Part shown: positions 36,568-46,300 of the stretch, one piece after another
Numbering within the stretch: the first letter of the stretch is position 1
How the letters are laid out: each line of letters begins with the position of its first letter
From: Caccoplasma sp905210875
GTDB taxonomy: Bacteria; Bacteroidota; Bacteroidia; Bacteroidales; UBA11471
Direction of reading: 5' to 3'
DNA: 64,000 bases
Assembly: GCA_963931635.1 (NCBI GenBank)
Contig: OZ007034.1
Location: 868,001 to 932,000, forward strand
Notes under the pieces: model-generated
The model's database searches: none
What the model was told of the DNA's origin: nothing
The model's input: the letters and a program-made list of their open reading frames with translations, nothing else
Translations under genes and position numbers: made by a program

Positions 36568-37464
36568 ATGTTGCGGCTCATCAGAAAAGCAGTCTCGACG
36601 CTCCTGCTGCTCCCCATCTACTTCTACCGGGCGTGCATCTCCCCTCTTAAACCGCCCAGTTGCCGCTATGTTCCCACCTGTTCGCAATACGCCATAGAAG
36701 CCATACGCCGACACGGCCCGGGTCTCGGGCTATGGCTGGCCCTGCGACGCATAATCAGTTGCAACCCCTGGGGCGGAAGCGGCTATGACCCTGTGCCGAG
36801 CATCACCCGCTACGATATGCACACCCATCGGCTGCACCCCGTCAGCGAGCAGGAATACGCCATCTGCAACCCCTATCCTCACTATCCGCCGACAGTCGTT
36901 GTGGAGCGTCCCGACTGCCGCTTCTCGGTCGGCATTCACCCCTATCAGAGCAGCACAGCAACCGAAGCCGACTGGGCCGAAATCGAGCGCATCGCCACTC
37001 TGCCACAGGTTGTTGCCATCGGCGAGTGCGGCCTCGACACCACACGCGGAGGCGAGCTGAGTCGCCAAATCGAAATTTTCGAGCGACACATCGACCTCTC
37101 GGAACACCTCGGAAAGCCTCTTATCATACACTGCGTGAAGGCTTTCGACACACTCATCGCCCTCAAACGTCGGAGACGTCCCACCCAATGGTGGCTCATA
37201 CACGGCTTTCGGGGGAAACCACAGCAGGCCGAGCAGCTGCGTCGGGAAGGATTGCTCCTGTGCATCGGCCCCCGATACAACTCCGACACCCTGAAAGAGG
37301 CCGCACCGGGCACCCTCTTCTTTGAAAGCGACGAGGCCGACACACCCGTCGACACGCTCTACCAGCAGGCAGCCCGTCTGTGGAAGAAACCCCGCTACAC
37401 CGTGGTGGCACAAACAGCCGAAAACGCCCGGGAAATGCTTCAACCCAAAGGAGAAGAAGGGTAA
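36568..37464 (+). CDS. YidD-TatD fusion: membrane insertion factor joined to TatD-type metal hydrolase
   Basis: A single 298-residue reading frame. Residues 1-77 are a complete YidD (YFYRACISP, CRYVPTCSQYA, WGGSGYDPVP), the small protein that helps YidC insert membrane proteins. Without any stop it continues via SITRYD into a TatD-family hydrolase starting at Met84 (HTH 85-87), with metal ligands Glu153, His188, His212 and Asp255 all present. In related bacteria these are usually two adjacent genes. Met84 could also serve as an internal start for a separate TatD. No frameshift is visible. Confidence 0.8.
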   Translation: MLRLIRKAVSTLLLLPIYFYRACISPLKPPSCRYVPTCSQYAIEAIRRHGPGLGLWLALRRIISCNPWGGSGYDPVPSITRYDMHTHRLHPVSEQEYAICNPYPHYPPTVVVERPDCRFSVGIHPYQSSTATEADWAEIERIATLPQVVAIGECGLDTTRGGELSRQIEIFERHIDLSEHLGKPLIIHCVKAFDTLIALKRRRRPTQWWLIHGFRGKPQQAEQLRREGLLLCIGPRYNSDTLKEAAPGTLFFESDEADTPVDTLYQQAARLWKKPRYTVVAQTAENAREMLQPKGEEG

Positions 37465-37502
37465 AAAACTTCTCGACGGGAAGGTTTTCGCCACAAAATC
37501 AT

Positions 37503-37510
37503 TATCTTTG
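37503..37510 (+). promoter_or_regulatory. -7 element (TATCTTTG) for tyrS
   Basis: Exact TAnnTTTG 113 bases before the tyrS ATG, implying a leader of about 105 bases. No T-box or other known leader element was recognised in it. Confidence 0.5.
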
Positions 37511-37622
37511 CCGCTACTTCGCTCCAAGGCATACCACCCACGGCAACCACAAGGAAAAGCCCCTGCCTCAGACGGAATTGAGAAAAGATATTTTTAACAC
37601 TCAAAATAAAAACACGACTTCG

Positions 37623-38915
37623 ATGAATTTCATAGAAGAATTGGAATGGCGCGGCATGATACACACCATGATGCCGGGCACAAAAGAACTCCTCGAGAAG
37701 GAGATGGTTACGGCATACCTGGGAATCGACCCCACGGCCGACTCGTTGCACATCGGTCACCTCTGTGGCGTAATGATGCTGCGACACTTCCAACGCTGCG
37801 GACATAAACCCATCGCCCTCGTGGGCGGAGCCACCGGCATGATAGGCGACCCCTCGGGCAAATCACAGGAACGCAACCTGCTCGACGAAGAGACCCTGCG
37901 CCATAACCAGGAGTGCATCAAAAAGCAGTTGAGCCACTTTCTCGATTTTGAATCGGACGCTCCCAACCGGGCCGAACTGGTAAACAACTACGACTGGATG
38001 AAGGATTTCTCGTTCCTCGACTTTGCCCGCACCGTAGGCAAGCACATCACCGTCAATTACATGATGGCCAAAGAATCGGTACAGAAACGTCTCAACGGCG
38101 AGGCCCGCGACGGACTGTCGTTCACCGAGTTTACCTACCAACTGCTGCAAGGATACGACTTCCTGCACCTCTACGAGACCAAGAACTGCAAACTGCAACT
38201 CGGAGGGTCGGACCAGTGGGGTAACATCACCACAGGAGCCGAACTGATACGCCGTACCAACGGCGGTGAAGTTTTTGCCCTCACCTGTCCCCTCATTACC
38301 AAGGCCGACGGCACGAAATTCGGTAAGACCGAATCGGGCAATGTATGGCTCGACGCCCGCTACACCTCGCCCTACAAGTTCTACCAGTTCTGGCTTAACG
38401 TGAGCGACGAAGACGCCGCCCGCTACATCAAAATATTCACCTCGCTCACCCGTGAAGAGATAGAAGCTCTCATTGCCGAGCAACAAGCGGCTCCACATCT
38501 GCGCCCCCTGCAAAAACGACTGGCCCGCGAAGTTACCGTCATGGTACACTCCGAAGCCGACTATGAAGCTGCCGTAGAAGCATCGGGCATACTCTTCGGC
38601 AACTCCACCTCGGAGCAACTGCACCGGCTCGACGAAGATACCCTGCTGGCTGTCTTCGAAGGAGTACCCCAGTTTGAAATCTCCCGCGACGAACTGGCTG
38701 CCGGCATACGTGCCGTCGACCTGCTCACCGAGAAGGCGGCTGTCTTCCCCTCAAAAGGTGAAATGAGAAAAATCACCCAAGGAGGCGGTGTCTCCATCAA
38801 CAAGGAGAAACTCTCCGGGTTTGACGCCCTCATCACAACCGACCACCTGCTCAACGGGAAATACCTCTTGGTACAAAAAGGCAAGAAAAACTATTTCTTA
38901 ATTATTGCAAAATAA
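37623..38915 (+). CDS. tyrS: Tyrosyl-tRNA synthetase
   Basis: A 430-residue class I synthetase for tRNA-Tyr. HIGH reads HIGH (43-46), the tyrosine pocket has GGSDQWGNIT, and the KMSKS-type loop is KFGKT (232-236), normal for the bacterial TyrS type. The C-terminus (GGGVSINKEKL) is the S4 RNA-binding domain. The ATG at 37623 gives MNFIEELEWRGMIH; longer in-frame versions overlap the preceding gene and are rejected. Confidence 0.95.
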   Translation: MNFIEELEWRGMIHTMMPGTKELLEKEMVTAYLGIDPTADSLHIGHLCGVMMLRHFQRCGHKPIALVGGATGMIGDPSGKSQERNLLDEETLRHNQECIKKQLSHFLDFESDAPNRAELVNNYDWMKDFSFLDFARTVGKHITVNYMMAKESVQKRLNGEARDGLSFTEFTYQLLQGYDFLHLYETKNCKLQLGGSDQWGNITTGAELIRRTNGGEVFALTCPLITKADGTKFGKTESGNVWLDARYTSPYKFYQFWLNVSDEDAARYIKIFTSLTREEIEALIAEQQAAPHLRPLQKRLAREVTVMVHSEADYEAAVEASGILFGNSTSEQLHRLDEDTLLAVFEGVPQFEISRDELAAGIRAVDLLTEKAAVFPSKGEMRKITQGGGVSINKEKLSGFDALITTDHLLNGKYLLVQKGKKNYFLIIAK

Positions 38916-38950
38916 ATACGAAATTTTCTTGCAGATAAAAAATCTTGCGC

Positions 38951-38958
38951 TATCTTTG
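38951..38958 (+). promoter_or_regulatory. -7 element (TATCTTTG) for tRNA-Gln
   Basis: Exact TAnnTTTG with CTTG ending at 38931, 19 bases upstream, as a -33-like element; transcription would start about 30 bases before the mature tRNA. Confidence 0.65.
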
Positions 38959-38994
38959 TCGCGCTTTTGAGAGTATTCTCATAAGTACAAGGAT

Positions 38995-39065
38995 TGTCTT
39001 ATGGTGTAATGGTAGCACAACAGGTTTTGGTTCTGTTTGTCTAGGTTCGAATCCTAGTAAGACAA
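38995..39065 (+). tRNA. tRNA-Gln(TTG)
   Basis: A 71-base cloverleaf: acceptor TGTCTTA pairs with TAAGACA, D arm contains GTAATGGTAGCAC, the anticodon loop TTTTGGT gives TTG, and the T arm is CTAGG-TTCGAAT-CCTAG. The discriminator is A and CCA is not encoded. Confidence 0.95.
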
Positions 39066-39068
39066 CGC

Positions 39069-39103
39069 AAAAAAGGAGTCATTCACACAATGACTCCTTT
39101 TTT
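39069..39103 (+). terminator. Terminator of tRNA-Gln
   Basis: A 15-bp stem (39069-39083 with 39089-39103) of which the 3' arm ends in six Ts, with loop CACAC. Confidence 0.9.
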
Positions 39104-39214
39104 GTATTTCCACAAATTCTTATATTTCCACGAACGGCCTTCTCCATATACGGCTCCTACTCCATACCACCGAATCGTTTTTGCCTTCTGACAAGGAACA
39201 ATTCCGAAAGCAAA

Positions 39215-39247
39215 TATTCTTTTTGCATATAATATGCAAAAAGAATA
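39215..39247. repeat. Perfect A/T-rich palindrome upstream of the SusCD operon
   Basis: Arms of 15 bases, TATTCTTTTTGCATA and TATGCAAAAAGAATA, are separated by TAA. It lies about 107 bases before the probable -7 element of the operon. It could be a regulator-binding site or a hairpin. Confidence 0.6.
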
Positions 39248-39305
39248 CATAAATATACACAAATTACATACCAAAGAAAAAAGAATGGCTACCCATTTGT
39301 AGGTA

Positions 39306-39326
39306 TTTTTTGCAAATAGCAAAAAA
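39306..39326. repeat. Second TTTTTTGC/GCAAAAAA inverted repeat
   Basis: TTTTTTGC (39306-39313) and GCAAAAAA (39319-39326) repeat the TTTTTGC core of the palindrome at 39215-39247, closer to the promoter. Confidence 0.45.
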
Positions 39327-39353
39327 AAGCGTACTACATATCATATTTTATAT

Positions 39354-39361
39354 TTACTTTG
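39354..39361 (+). promoter_or_regulatory. Probable -7 element (TTACTTTG) of the 13-gene operon
   Basis: One mismatch to TAnnTTTG, 28 bases before the ATG at 39389, in the A/T-rich gap after the tRNA-Gln terminator. Confidence 0.4.
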
Positions 39362-39388
39362 CAAAAAATTTCAGAGAACCTAAACAAA

Positions 39389-41851
39389 ATGAAATCCGAG
39401 CGACGGACATTCAAAAAATTCTTCTTCTGTTTCTTGCTGCTCACCTATGTTTCCACGATTGCGCTGTACGCACAACAAGATTCGACTAGTGCAATCAGTC
39501 AACAGCAATACCAGACAGCCGACCACGCGCCCGGCGACAAAATCGTGCCGGGCGACCTCCTGCGCCGCGCCAGCACGGGCAACCTCTGGAATGCCATAGT
39601 GGCTCTCGAACCGTCGCTGGCCGACAACAGCAGCGACCTCTATGGCGACATGCCCTACTACACCCCGCAGAACAACACCCTGCAAGGCAACACAGCATGG
39701 AACCTCGACGGCCGCAACTCGTCGGTGCTTTTCCTCATAGATGGAGCGCAGGTCTCAGCCTATCAGTTTATGTGCCTCAACATAAACGATATCGAGAAAA
39801 TCATCATCTACAAAGATGCCCAGTCGCTCACCCGGCTCGGTACCAAAGGCAGTAACGGTGCCATCGAAGCCGTGCTGCGCAAGCCCGATGCCGGGAAACT
39901 GCACATCAACTACCTCTTCGATGCCCAACTGCAAACCGTCGACCGCAGCAACCTCCACCTTGCCGACGCCATAGCCGGCGCCACAGGTTACAACTGGAAA
40001 GAAACCCCGCTGCGCACGGCTTTCAGCCACCGCCACAAACTCGACATTGGAGGCGGAGACCGCTATGTGAAATACAATTTCTCGGTCGAGGGCGACCCCG
40101 CAGGCCGCGGTGTCATGCAAGACGATTACCACAAAACCCTGGGACTGAGCAACTACATCGCCTACCAGCGTAACGCCGTGTCGATATCGAACCACTTGTC
40201 GTTCTACCAGAGCAAAAACCGCGTCAGTCCCTACGGCACCTACGACTACTACCTCAACCTCTCGCCTGCACTCTCTCCCTACGACGAAGACGGAAAAGTA
40301 TCGACTCTCCTTCCCGACGGCTCGATCAACCCCCTATACGAAGTATCGACCGGATCCTTTAACCGCGAAAAGATACACACCATTCAAGACCGACTGAAAG
40401 CCACCATCTCCCTGCCGGCCGACCTGCTCATCGAGGGTGCCTTTGCTTTCTCCCGGGAGACGGCACAGAACGATATCTACATCTCCCCCTCGTCGGGCCG
40501 TTATGCCGACGCCGAGGAAGGCAGCTACAACGGCCGTTACGACATAGCCCGCGACAACCAGCTTGCCTTCGAGGGCGAACTGGCACTTGTCTACGATAAA
40601 GCGTGGAAGAAATCGACCCTCACCACCTCGCTGGCCGCATCTTTCCTCAGCGACAAACGCTACGACGAGACCTTCGGCGGATACGGTATCCTGAACGACC
40701 GCATGGCCTACATCTCCTTCACCCAGACCTACTCGGCCAAAGACCCCACGGCAACACGCGAATACGACCACAATCTGGCGGGACTTTTCTCGGCCCGTTA
40801 CCAGTATGACGGACGCTACGGCATATCGGCCGGACTGCGTGTCGAGAAATCGTCGCTACTGGCCACCCGTGCCCGCACGGCCCTCTTCTACAACGCCGGC
40901 CTTTACTGGAACCTCCACAACGAAGCATTCCTGCGCAACAGCGGCATCGAAGAACTTACGCTGGCCTTCTCGCACGGCACCAGCGGAGGTATAGGCTTTG
41001 CCAGCGACGCCTACACCATCACCTACGACAACAACATCGGCAACGAATACATCTACAACTACTATCTCATAGGCTCCTCCATTGTACTGATGCCCAACGA
41101 TCGCCTGCGCTGGTACACCGTCATGCGCGACAACCTCTCGCTCTCGGCCCGTTACCGCAATCTCTCGCTCGGGCTGCTCTTCTACTCCCGCATCACGACC
41201 GACCTGCCCGTCATCACCTCACTCCCCCTGTCGACCGGATATCCCTACACATTCGGCAACGGCGGGAAAATCAGCAACCGGGGCGTCGAGGGGTCACTCA
41301 CCATAGACCTGCTGCCGAGACGGAAAGAGCTTTCGCTGCTCACCTTTGCCTCGGTAGCCTATAACCGCAACCGCATCGAAGAGGTGCCGGCCTACTTCGC
41401 CTCGCTCCACAACGAAGCCGCGATGCGCAACGCCGAAACAACGGGAACCGCCACCACCGGAATCCTGCTGCCGGGATACTCCTTTACCGAGTTGTACAGC
41501 ACCGACCCCGCCACCGGCCAACTCGTTGCGAAAGGCCCGGCCACCCCTACGGTACAAGGCAACTGGGGTCTGTCGGCCACCTATGAAAAGTGGCAGTTCA
41601 ACCTCGTTACCACCTTCTCGGCCGGAGCAAAAGCCTATGATGCCGACCGGGCCAACCCCTATGTAAGCGACAACCGCTTCACCCTGCGCAACGTGCAGGT
41701 GGGATACACACTCCCGCTGTGGAACGTGGTGGGACTCACCATCATCGCCTCGGGCGAGAACCTCGTGCGCTACACCTCGGCTCACGGCAACATCGGCTAC
41801 TACTATCCCTGCGCCCGCACCTTCACGCTGGCGCTGCGTCTACAACTCTGA
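39389..41851 (+). CDS. Short SusC-like TonB-dependent outer-membrane receptor
   Basis: An 820-residue SusC/RagA-type protein: signal peptide 1-28 (ending LYAQ), a plug domain from about 55 to 165 (FLIDGAQVSAYQF; INDIEKIIIYKDAQSLTRLG.KGSNGAI), then a beta-barrel ending LALRLQL. It lacks the carboxypeptidase-regulatory-like domain that precedes the plug in ordinary SusC proteins, and I see no clear TonB box, so it is about 150-250 residues shorter than usual. The ATG at 39389 is preferred over TTG at 39359. It heads a tight operon and pairs with the SusD gene two bases downstream. Confidence 0.82.
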   Translation: MKSERRTFKKFFFCFLLLTYVSTIALYAQQDSTSAISQQQYQTADHAPGDKIVPGDLLRRASTGNLWNAIVALEPSLADNSSDLYGDMPYYTPQNNTLQGNTAWNLDGRNSSVLFLIDGAQVSAYQFMCLNINDIEKIIIYKDAQSLTRLGTKGSNGAIEAVLRKPDAGKLHINYLFDAQLQTVDRSNLHLADAIAGATGYNWKETPLRTAFSHRHKLDIGGGDRYVKYNFSVEGDPAGRGVMQDDYHKTLGLSNYIAYQRNAVSISNHLSFYQSKNRVSPYGTYDYYLNLSPALSPYDEDGKVSTLLPDGSINPLYEVSTGSFNREKIHTIQDRLKATISLPADLLIEGAFAFSRETAQNDIYISPSSGRYADAEEGSYNGRYDIARDNQLAFEGELALVYDKAWKKSTLTTSLAASFLSDKRYDETFGGYGILNDRMAYISFTQTYSAKDPTATREYDHNLAGLFSARYQYDGRYGISAGLRVEKSSLLATRARTALFYNAGLYWNLHNEAFLRNSGIEELTLAFSHGTSGGIGFASDAYTITYDNNIGNEYIYNYYLIGSSIVLMPNDRLRWYTVMRDNLSLSARYRNLSLGLLFYSRITTDLPVITSLPLSTGYPYTFGNGGKISNRGVEGSLTIDLLPRRKELSLLTFASVAYNRNRIEEVPAYFASLHNEAAMRNAETTGTATTGILLPGYSFTELYSTDPATGQLVAKGPATPTVQGNWGLSATYEKWQFNLVTTFSAGAKAYDADRANPYVSDNRFTLRNVQVGYTLPLWNVVGLTIIASGENLVRYTSAHGNIGYYYPCARTFTLALRLQL

Positions 41852-41853
41852 TT

Positions 41854-43332
41854 ATGAAAGTCATGAAACGATATATACGCGTACTGTTGCTACTTCCGCT
41901 GTTGGCCTGCTCCGACTGGTTCGACGTCGTACCCGACAACGAGAACATTCCCGACAAGAAATTTTTCGGCGACGAGAATGCCTTCTACAATGCACTCGTC
42001 GACGTCTATACCCAACTGCGCAGCACCGACCTCTACGGCGGCAACCTCACGCTCTCCATGCTCGAATTCATGAGTCAGGACCTCGCTCCCTACAACACCC
42101 CGAGCAGTGATTTGAGCCAGTTCCGCTACGACACTCCCGAGAACAGCGCCCGCATCGCCACCGTCATGCAGAAGATGTACCGGGCCATCGCCTCGTGCAA
42201 TAAGGTCCTCGACGAAATCACACATACCGATGTCTACTTCTACAACGCCGGACAGAAGGAAATCATCACCGGCGAACTCTATGCCCTGCGGGGAGCCTTG
42301 CACTTCGACCTGCTGCGCCTCTTCCACCCCTCGGTAACGCAAGAGCCCGACTTTGTAGGACTTCCCTACATGACACAGTTCGACACCGAGCCGAGTGCAC
42401 CGCAAAGTTCGTCGCAACTGCTGGGACACATTCTCGACGACCTCGCGCAGGCCGCCACACTGCTCAAAGAGTATGACCCCATCTTGACGGGCTGGGACTA
42501 TACCAGCACTTCGCCCGGACAAATCGACAACCGCTTGCGGACATTCTTCGCCAACTACTATGCCGTCACGGCCCTGCAAGCCCGCGTCTATCTCTACATG
42601 GGCAACTATGAAATGGCACTCGAACGGGCACAGGAGACATTTACTCACCTGCAAAACGTAGAGGCATCGTCGCAACTCTTCTACTACGTATCGCCGGGTA
42701 AATACAACAGCGACTTCTGTTTCTCGCGCGAGCATATCTGGGGCATATCATCGATGCCCGACGGTTTCACGGCCCTCTCCGACACGATGTTTGCCACCCG
42801 CAAGATACGGGTGCGCAGCGACCTAGCCGCGGTCTTTCCCGATGTCAACGACACCCGTTTCCGCGAATGGTTTACCCGGCAGGACGACGGCAGCTACACG
42901 CTGCAACACAAGTTCGGAGCCAGCACCCTGCTCTCGGGATACATCTACAATGCCAGCGGCGGCGAGTCGGATCTGCCGGCACGTATTCCCGTCATCAAGC
43001 TGGGCGAAGTGGCTCTCATTGCCGCCGAAGCCCTTAACCACGACAACCGACCCGACGAGGCAGCCGAATGGCTCATCGAGTTGCAAACATCGAAAAGAAG
43101 CACTATCGTCGAACAGTTGAAAACCGAAGGAAAACTTTCGGTCGAGACAGTAGCCACCGCCATTCGCGACGAATACCAGCGCGAATTCTGGGGCGAAGGC
43201 CAGCGCTTCTTCTTCCACAAACGCATGGGCGACAGTCGCATCGCCTCCTACTCGGGCGACAGCATCGACATCTCCAACGAACAATATACATGGCCCATTC
43301 CGGCCGGAACCCTCTCGGTAAACCTGCAATAA
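41854..43332 (+). CDS. SusD/RagB-family surface lipoprotein (first copy)
   Basis: A 492-residue lipoprotein with lipobox LLAC (Cys19). The N-terminal CSDWFDVVPDNENIPDKKFF, the TPR-like core (ALRGALHFDLLRLF) and the C-terminal SusD domain (EYQREFWGEGQRFFFHKRMG) are characteristic. It should form the lid over the SusC barrel encoded just upstream and bind substrate at the cell surface. It is clearly paralogous to the second SusD (shared LYGGNL.L..LE). The start ATG overlaps nothing and lies two bases after the SusC stop. Confidence 0.9.
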   Translation: MKVMKRYIRVLLLLPLLACSDWFDVVPDNENIPDKKFFGDENAFYNALVDVYTQLRSTDLYGGNLTLSMLEFMSQDLAPYNTPSSDLSQFRYDTPENSARIATVMQKMYRAIASCNKVLDEITHTDVYFYNAGQKEIITGELYALRGALHFDLLRLFHPSVTQEPDFVGLPYMTQFDTEPSAPQSSSQLLGHILDDLAQAATLLKEYDPILTGWDYTSTSPGQIDNRLRTFFANYYAVTALQARVYLYMGNYEMALERAQETFTHLQNVEASSQLFYYVSPGKYNSDFCFSREHIWGISSMPDGFTALSDTMFATRKIRVRSDLAAVFPDVNDTRFREWFTRQDDGSYTLQHKFGASTLLSGYIYNASGGESDLPARIPVIKLGEVALIAAEALNHDNRPDEAAEWLIELQTSKRSTIVEQLKTEGKLSVETVATAIRDEYQREFWGEGQRFFFHKRMGDSRIASYSGDSIDISNEQYTWPIPAGTLSVNLQ

Positions 43333-46300
43333 ATGAAAACGCGCACCCTGTATATCCTGCTGATACTCCTGTCGGGGCTAATCTTCCCGACAGAAAAAGC
43401 TTGTGCCCAGAAAAAGACATCGGTGCATCTGCAAAACAGGCCGATGAAAGAACTGCTGCACACGATACAGAAAAACGAGCGGCTCTACCTCTATGTCGAC
43501 CCGGCGGTCGACACCGAAAAGAGCATCACGGTATCGACCCACTACACCGACCCGCTGGCCCTGCTGCGTGAGGTCGACAACACCCTATCGTACCGCATCG
43601 TCGACAACACGCTCGTGGTAATGCCGACAGGGAAAACGGGCGGCAAGCTCTACGGTCTGGTACTCGACGAAAACGGAGAACCGATTTCGGGCGTCGTCGT
43701 CCACTGCGGCAACCAGGGGAAAAACAGCGCAACGCTCACCGATGTCGACGGGCGCTTTATCCTCACCCCCAGCAGCAACGGAGGCACGCTCACGGTTTCG
43801 TTTATCGGCTACAAAAAGCAGGAGCTTCCCATCGGCACAGAACACTTCTTCTGCGTACACCTCAAAGCCGACGTGAACGAGCTCGACGACGTCATCGTAA
43901 CCGGATACGCCCCCAAAGCCAAGAACAGTTTCACAGGTACCGCCGTGCAGGTCAAGGGCGAAGAGCTGCGCACCATCAACAACACCAGCTTCTTCGACGC
44001 CTTGAAAGTATTCGACCCCTCGTTCAAGGTAGTCGACTCACGCGAGCTCTTCGGGTCGGACCCCAACTTCGTACCGTCGCAAATCGACATACGCGGTCAG
44101 AACAGTTTCCCCGACATCTCCGAGAGCAACCTGCGCACCGAGACCAGTCTGCCGGTATTCATTCTCGACGGATTTGAAGTCGAAGTCGAGAAGGTCTACG
44201 ACCTCGACATGAACCGCATACAGAGCGTTACCATACTCAAAGATGCCTCGGCCTCGGCCATCTACGGCTCCCGTGCCGCCAACGGTGTGATCGTCATCGA
44301 GACCCGCAGCCCCGAAGCCGGAAAGCTGCAAATCAACTACTCGCTCACCGCAGGTATGCAAGTACCCGACCTCTCCTCCTATAACCTAATGAATGCCGCC
44401 GAAGCGCTCGAATTCCAGAAAGCCGCCGGCGTATTCGACGCCCTCACCGAAGGCGAAGACCCCGGTACCCGCCTCAATTCCTACAACCTCATCAAGCAGG
44501 AAATCATGAGCGGCACCGACACCTACTGGCTCTCCAAACCGCTGCGCGTGGGCTTCCAGCACAAACACTCTCTGATTATCGACGGTAGCGTGAAAAACGA
44601 AGATGCCGAGAAGGAGGGTGGCATGCGCTACTCGGTGAACCTCGCCTACGGACAGAACAACGGTGTGATGAAAGGCTCCGACCGCACCACCTACGAGGCC
44701 GGCACCAAACTCCTCTACAACAGCAAGAAACTCTACGTCACCAACGACCTGCAATTCAGCATGGTGGGCAACAGCGAATCGCCCTACGGCGAATTTTCGA
44801 GCTACACACAGGCCCTGCCCTACCACCGCGAAAAAGATGCCGATGGCAACTACTACCGCACCCTGTCGCTGGCCAATGTCGCCCCCGAAGGCATGAGCCT
44901 CTCCATTCTTGCCCAGCAGGAGTCGCCCGTGTACGAAGCCAAATACCTCAACTCGTTTACCGAAAAAGAGACCTACAACCTCACCAACAACACCAGCATC
45001 AACTGGGAGGTATTCTCCGACCTGCGTATTCGGGCCAACTTCTCGGTATCGTACGGCTTCAACCGCACCGACGCCTACATCTCCCCGCAAAGCTTCTCCT
45101 ACATCAACAGCGACGACAACTCGTCGACCACTCCCAGCACGCTGTACAGCCGGGGAAAATACACGCTGAGCAACAACTCGTCGCTCAGCTACAAGGGCAA
45201 CGTGGTAGCCTCCTACACCCGCTCGTTCGGCTACCACGACATACAGGCCATCTGGGGTGGTGAAGTGAGCCAGGACGATTACAACAGCGACGGCTACACA
45301 CTCACCGGCTTCCTGGGCGATGCCCTCAACTACCTCTCCTACGGCGTGCAGTACGAGCTCTACGGACGGCCGTCGGGCAGCGAGAGCAAGGTGCGGGCCG
45401 CCGGAACGTTTGCCAACTTCAACTACTCGTTCCGCAACCGCTACCTGGTCGACCTCACCGGACGCATCGACGGCTCGTCGATTTATGGAAAAAACCAGCA
45501 GACTGCCCCGTACTGGTCGGCCGGTTTCCGCTGGAACGCCCACAACGAGTCGTTCCTCAAAGGCAACGACCATCTGCAAAAGCTGGCCCTGCGCCTCAAC
45601 ATCGGTACCACCGGCAACCAGAATTTCACCAAGAGCCAGGCTACCAGCCTCTACACGTTCCTCACCGCCAGCTATGGCGGCTACTTCGGTGCCATCATCT
45701 CCACGCTCGGTAACCCCGACCTCAAAGGTCAAATCACCTACAACCGCAACATCGGTGCCGAAGGAACACTCTTCGACAACAAGTTCAACTTCGACGTCAA
45801 CTACTACTACAACACCACGCAGGGCAATCTTACCGAAATCACCATCGCCCCCTCGATAGGATTCAGCTCCTACAAGACCAACATGGGCGACCTCACCAAC
45901 CAGGGTGTCGAATTCAGTTTCAGCTACACCCCGCTGCGCACCCGCGACCTGACGCTCAACTTCACCCTAAACGGTGCCCATAATACCAACCGCATCACCC
46001 GCATCTCCGACACGCTGCGCAAGTACAACGAAGAGATAAGCAAAGAGGCCGAAGAGGGAGCTGCCAACGTCTTCCTCTTCCAGGAGGGAGAGTCGATGAA
46101 CACCATCTACGCCGTGCGCAGCCTCGGCATAGACCCGGGCACGGGAAAAGAAATCTTCCTCACCAAAGAGGGTGAAAAAACCTTCACATGGAGTGCCGAC
46201 GACCAGGTGCCGGTAGGTGTCGACGAGCCGATACTCGAAGGGTACATCGGAAGCAACTTCCGCTACAAGGGGTGGGAGATAGGTGCCACGTTCAACTACT

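Noticed and set aside
37511..37622. A T-box or other aminoacyl-tRNA leader riboswitch before tyrS
   Set aside because: No T-box core sequence or specifier stem could be found, and such leaders are not expected in Bacteroidetes.
39359..39388. TTG start for the first SusC gene
   Set aside because: It overlaps the -7 element and adds residues ahead of a normal signal peptide that begins at the ATG 39389.
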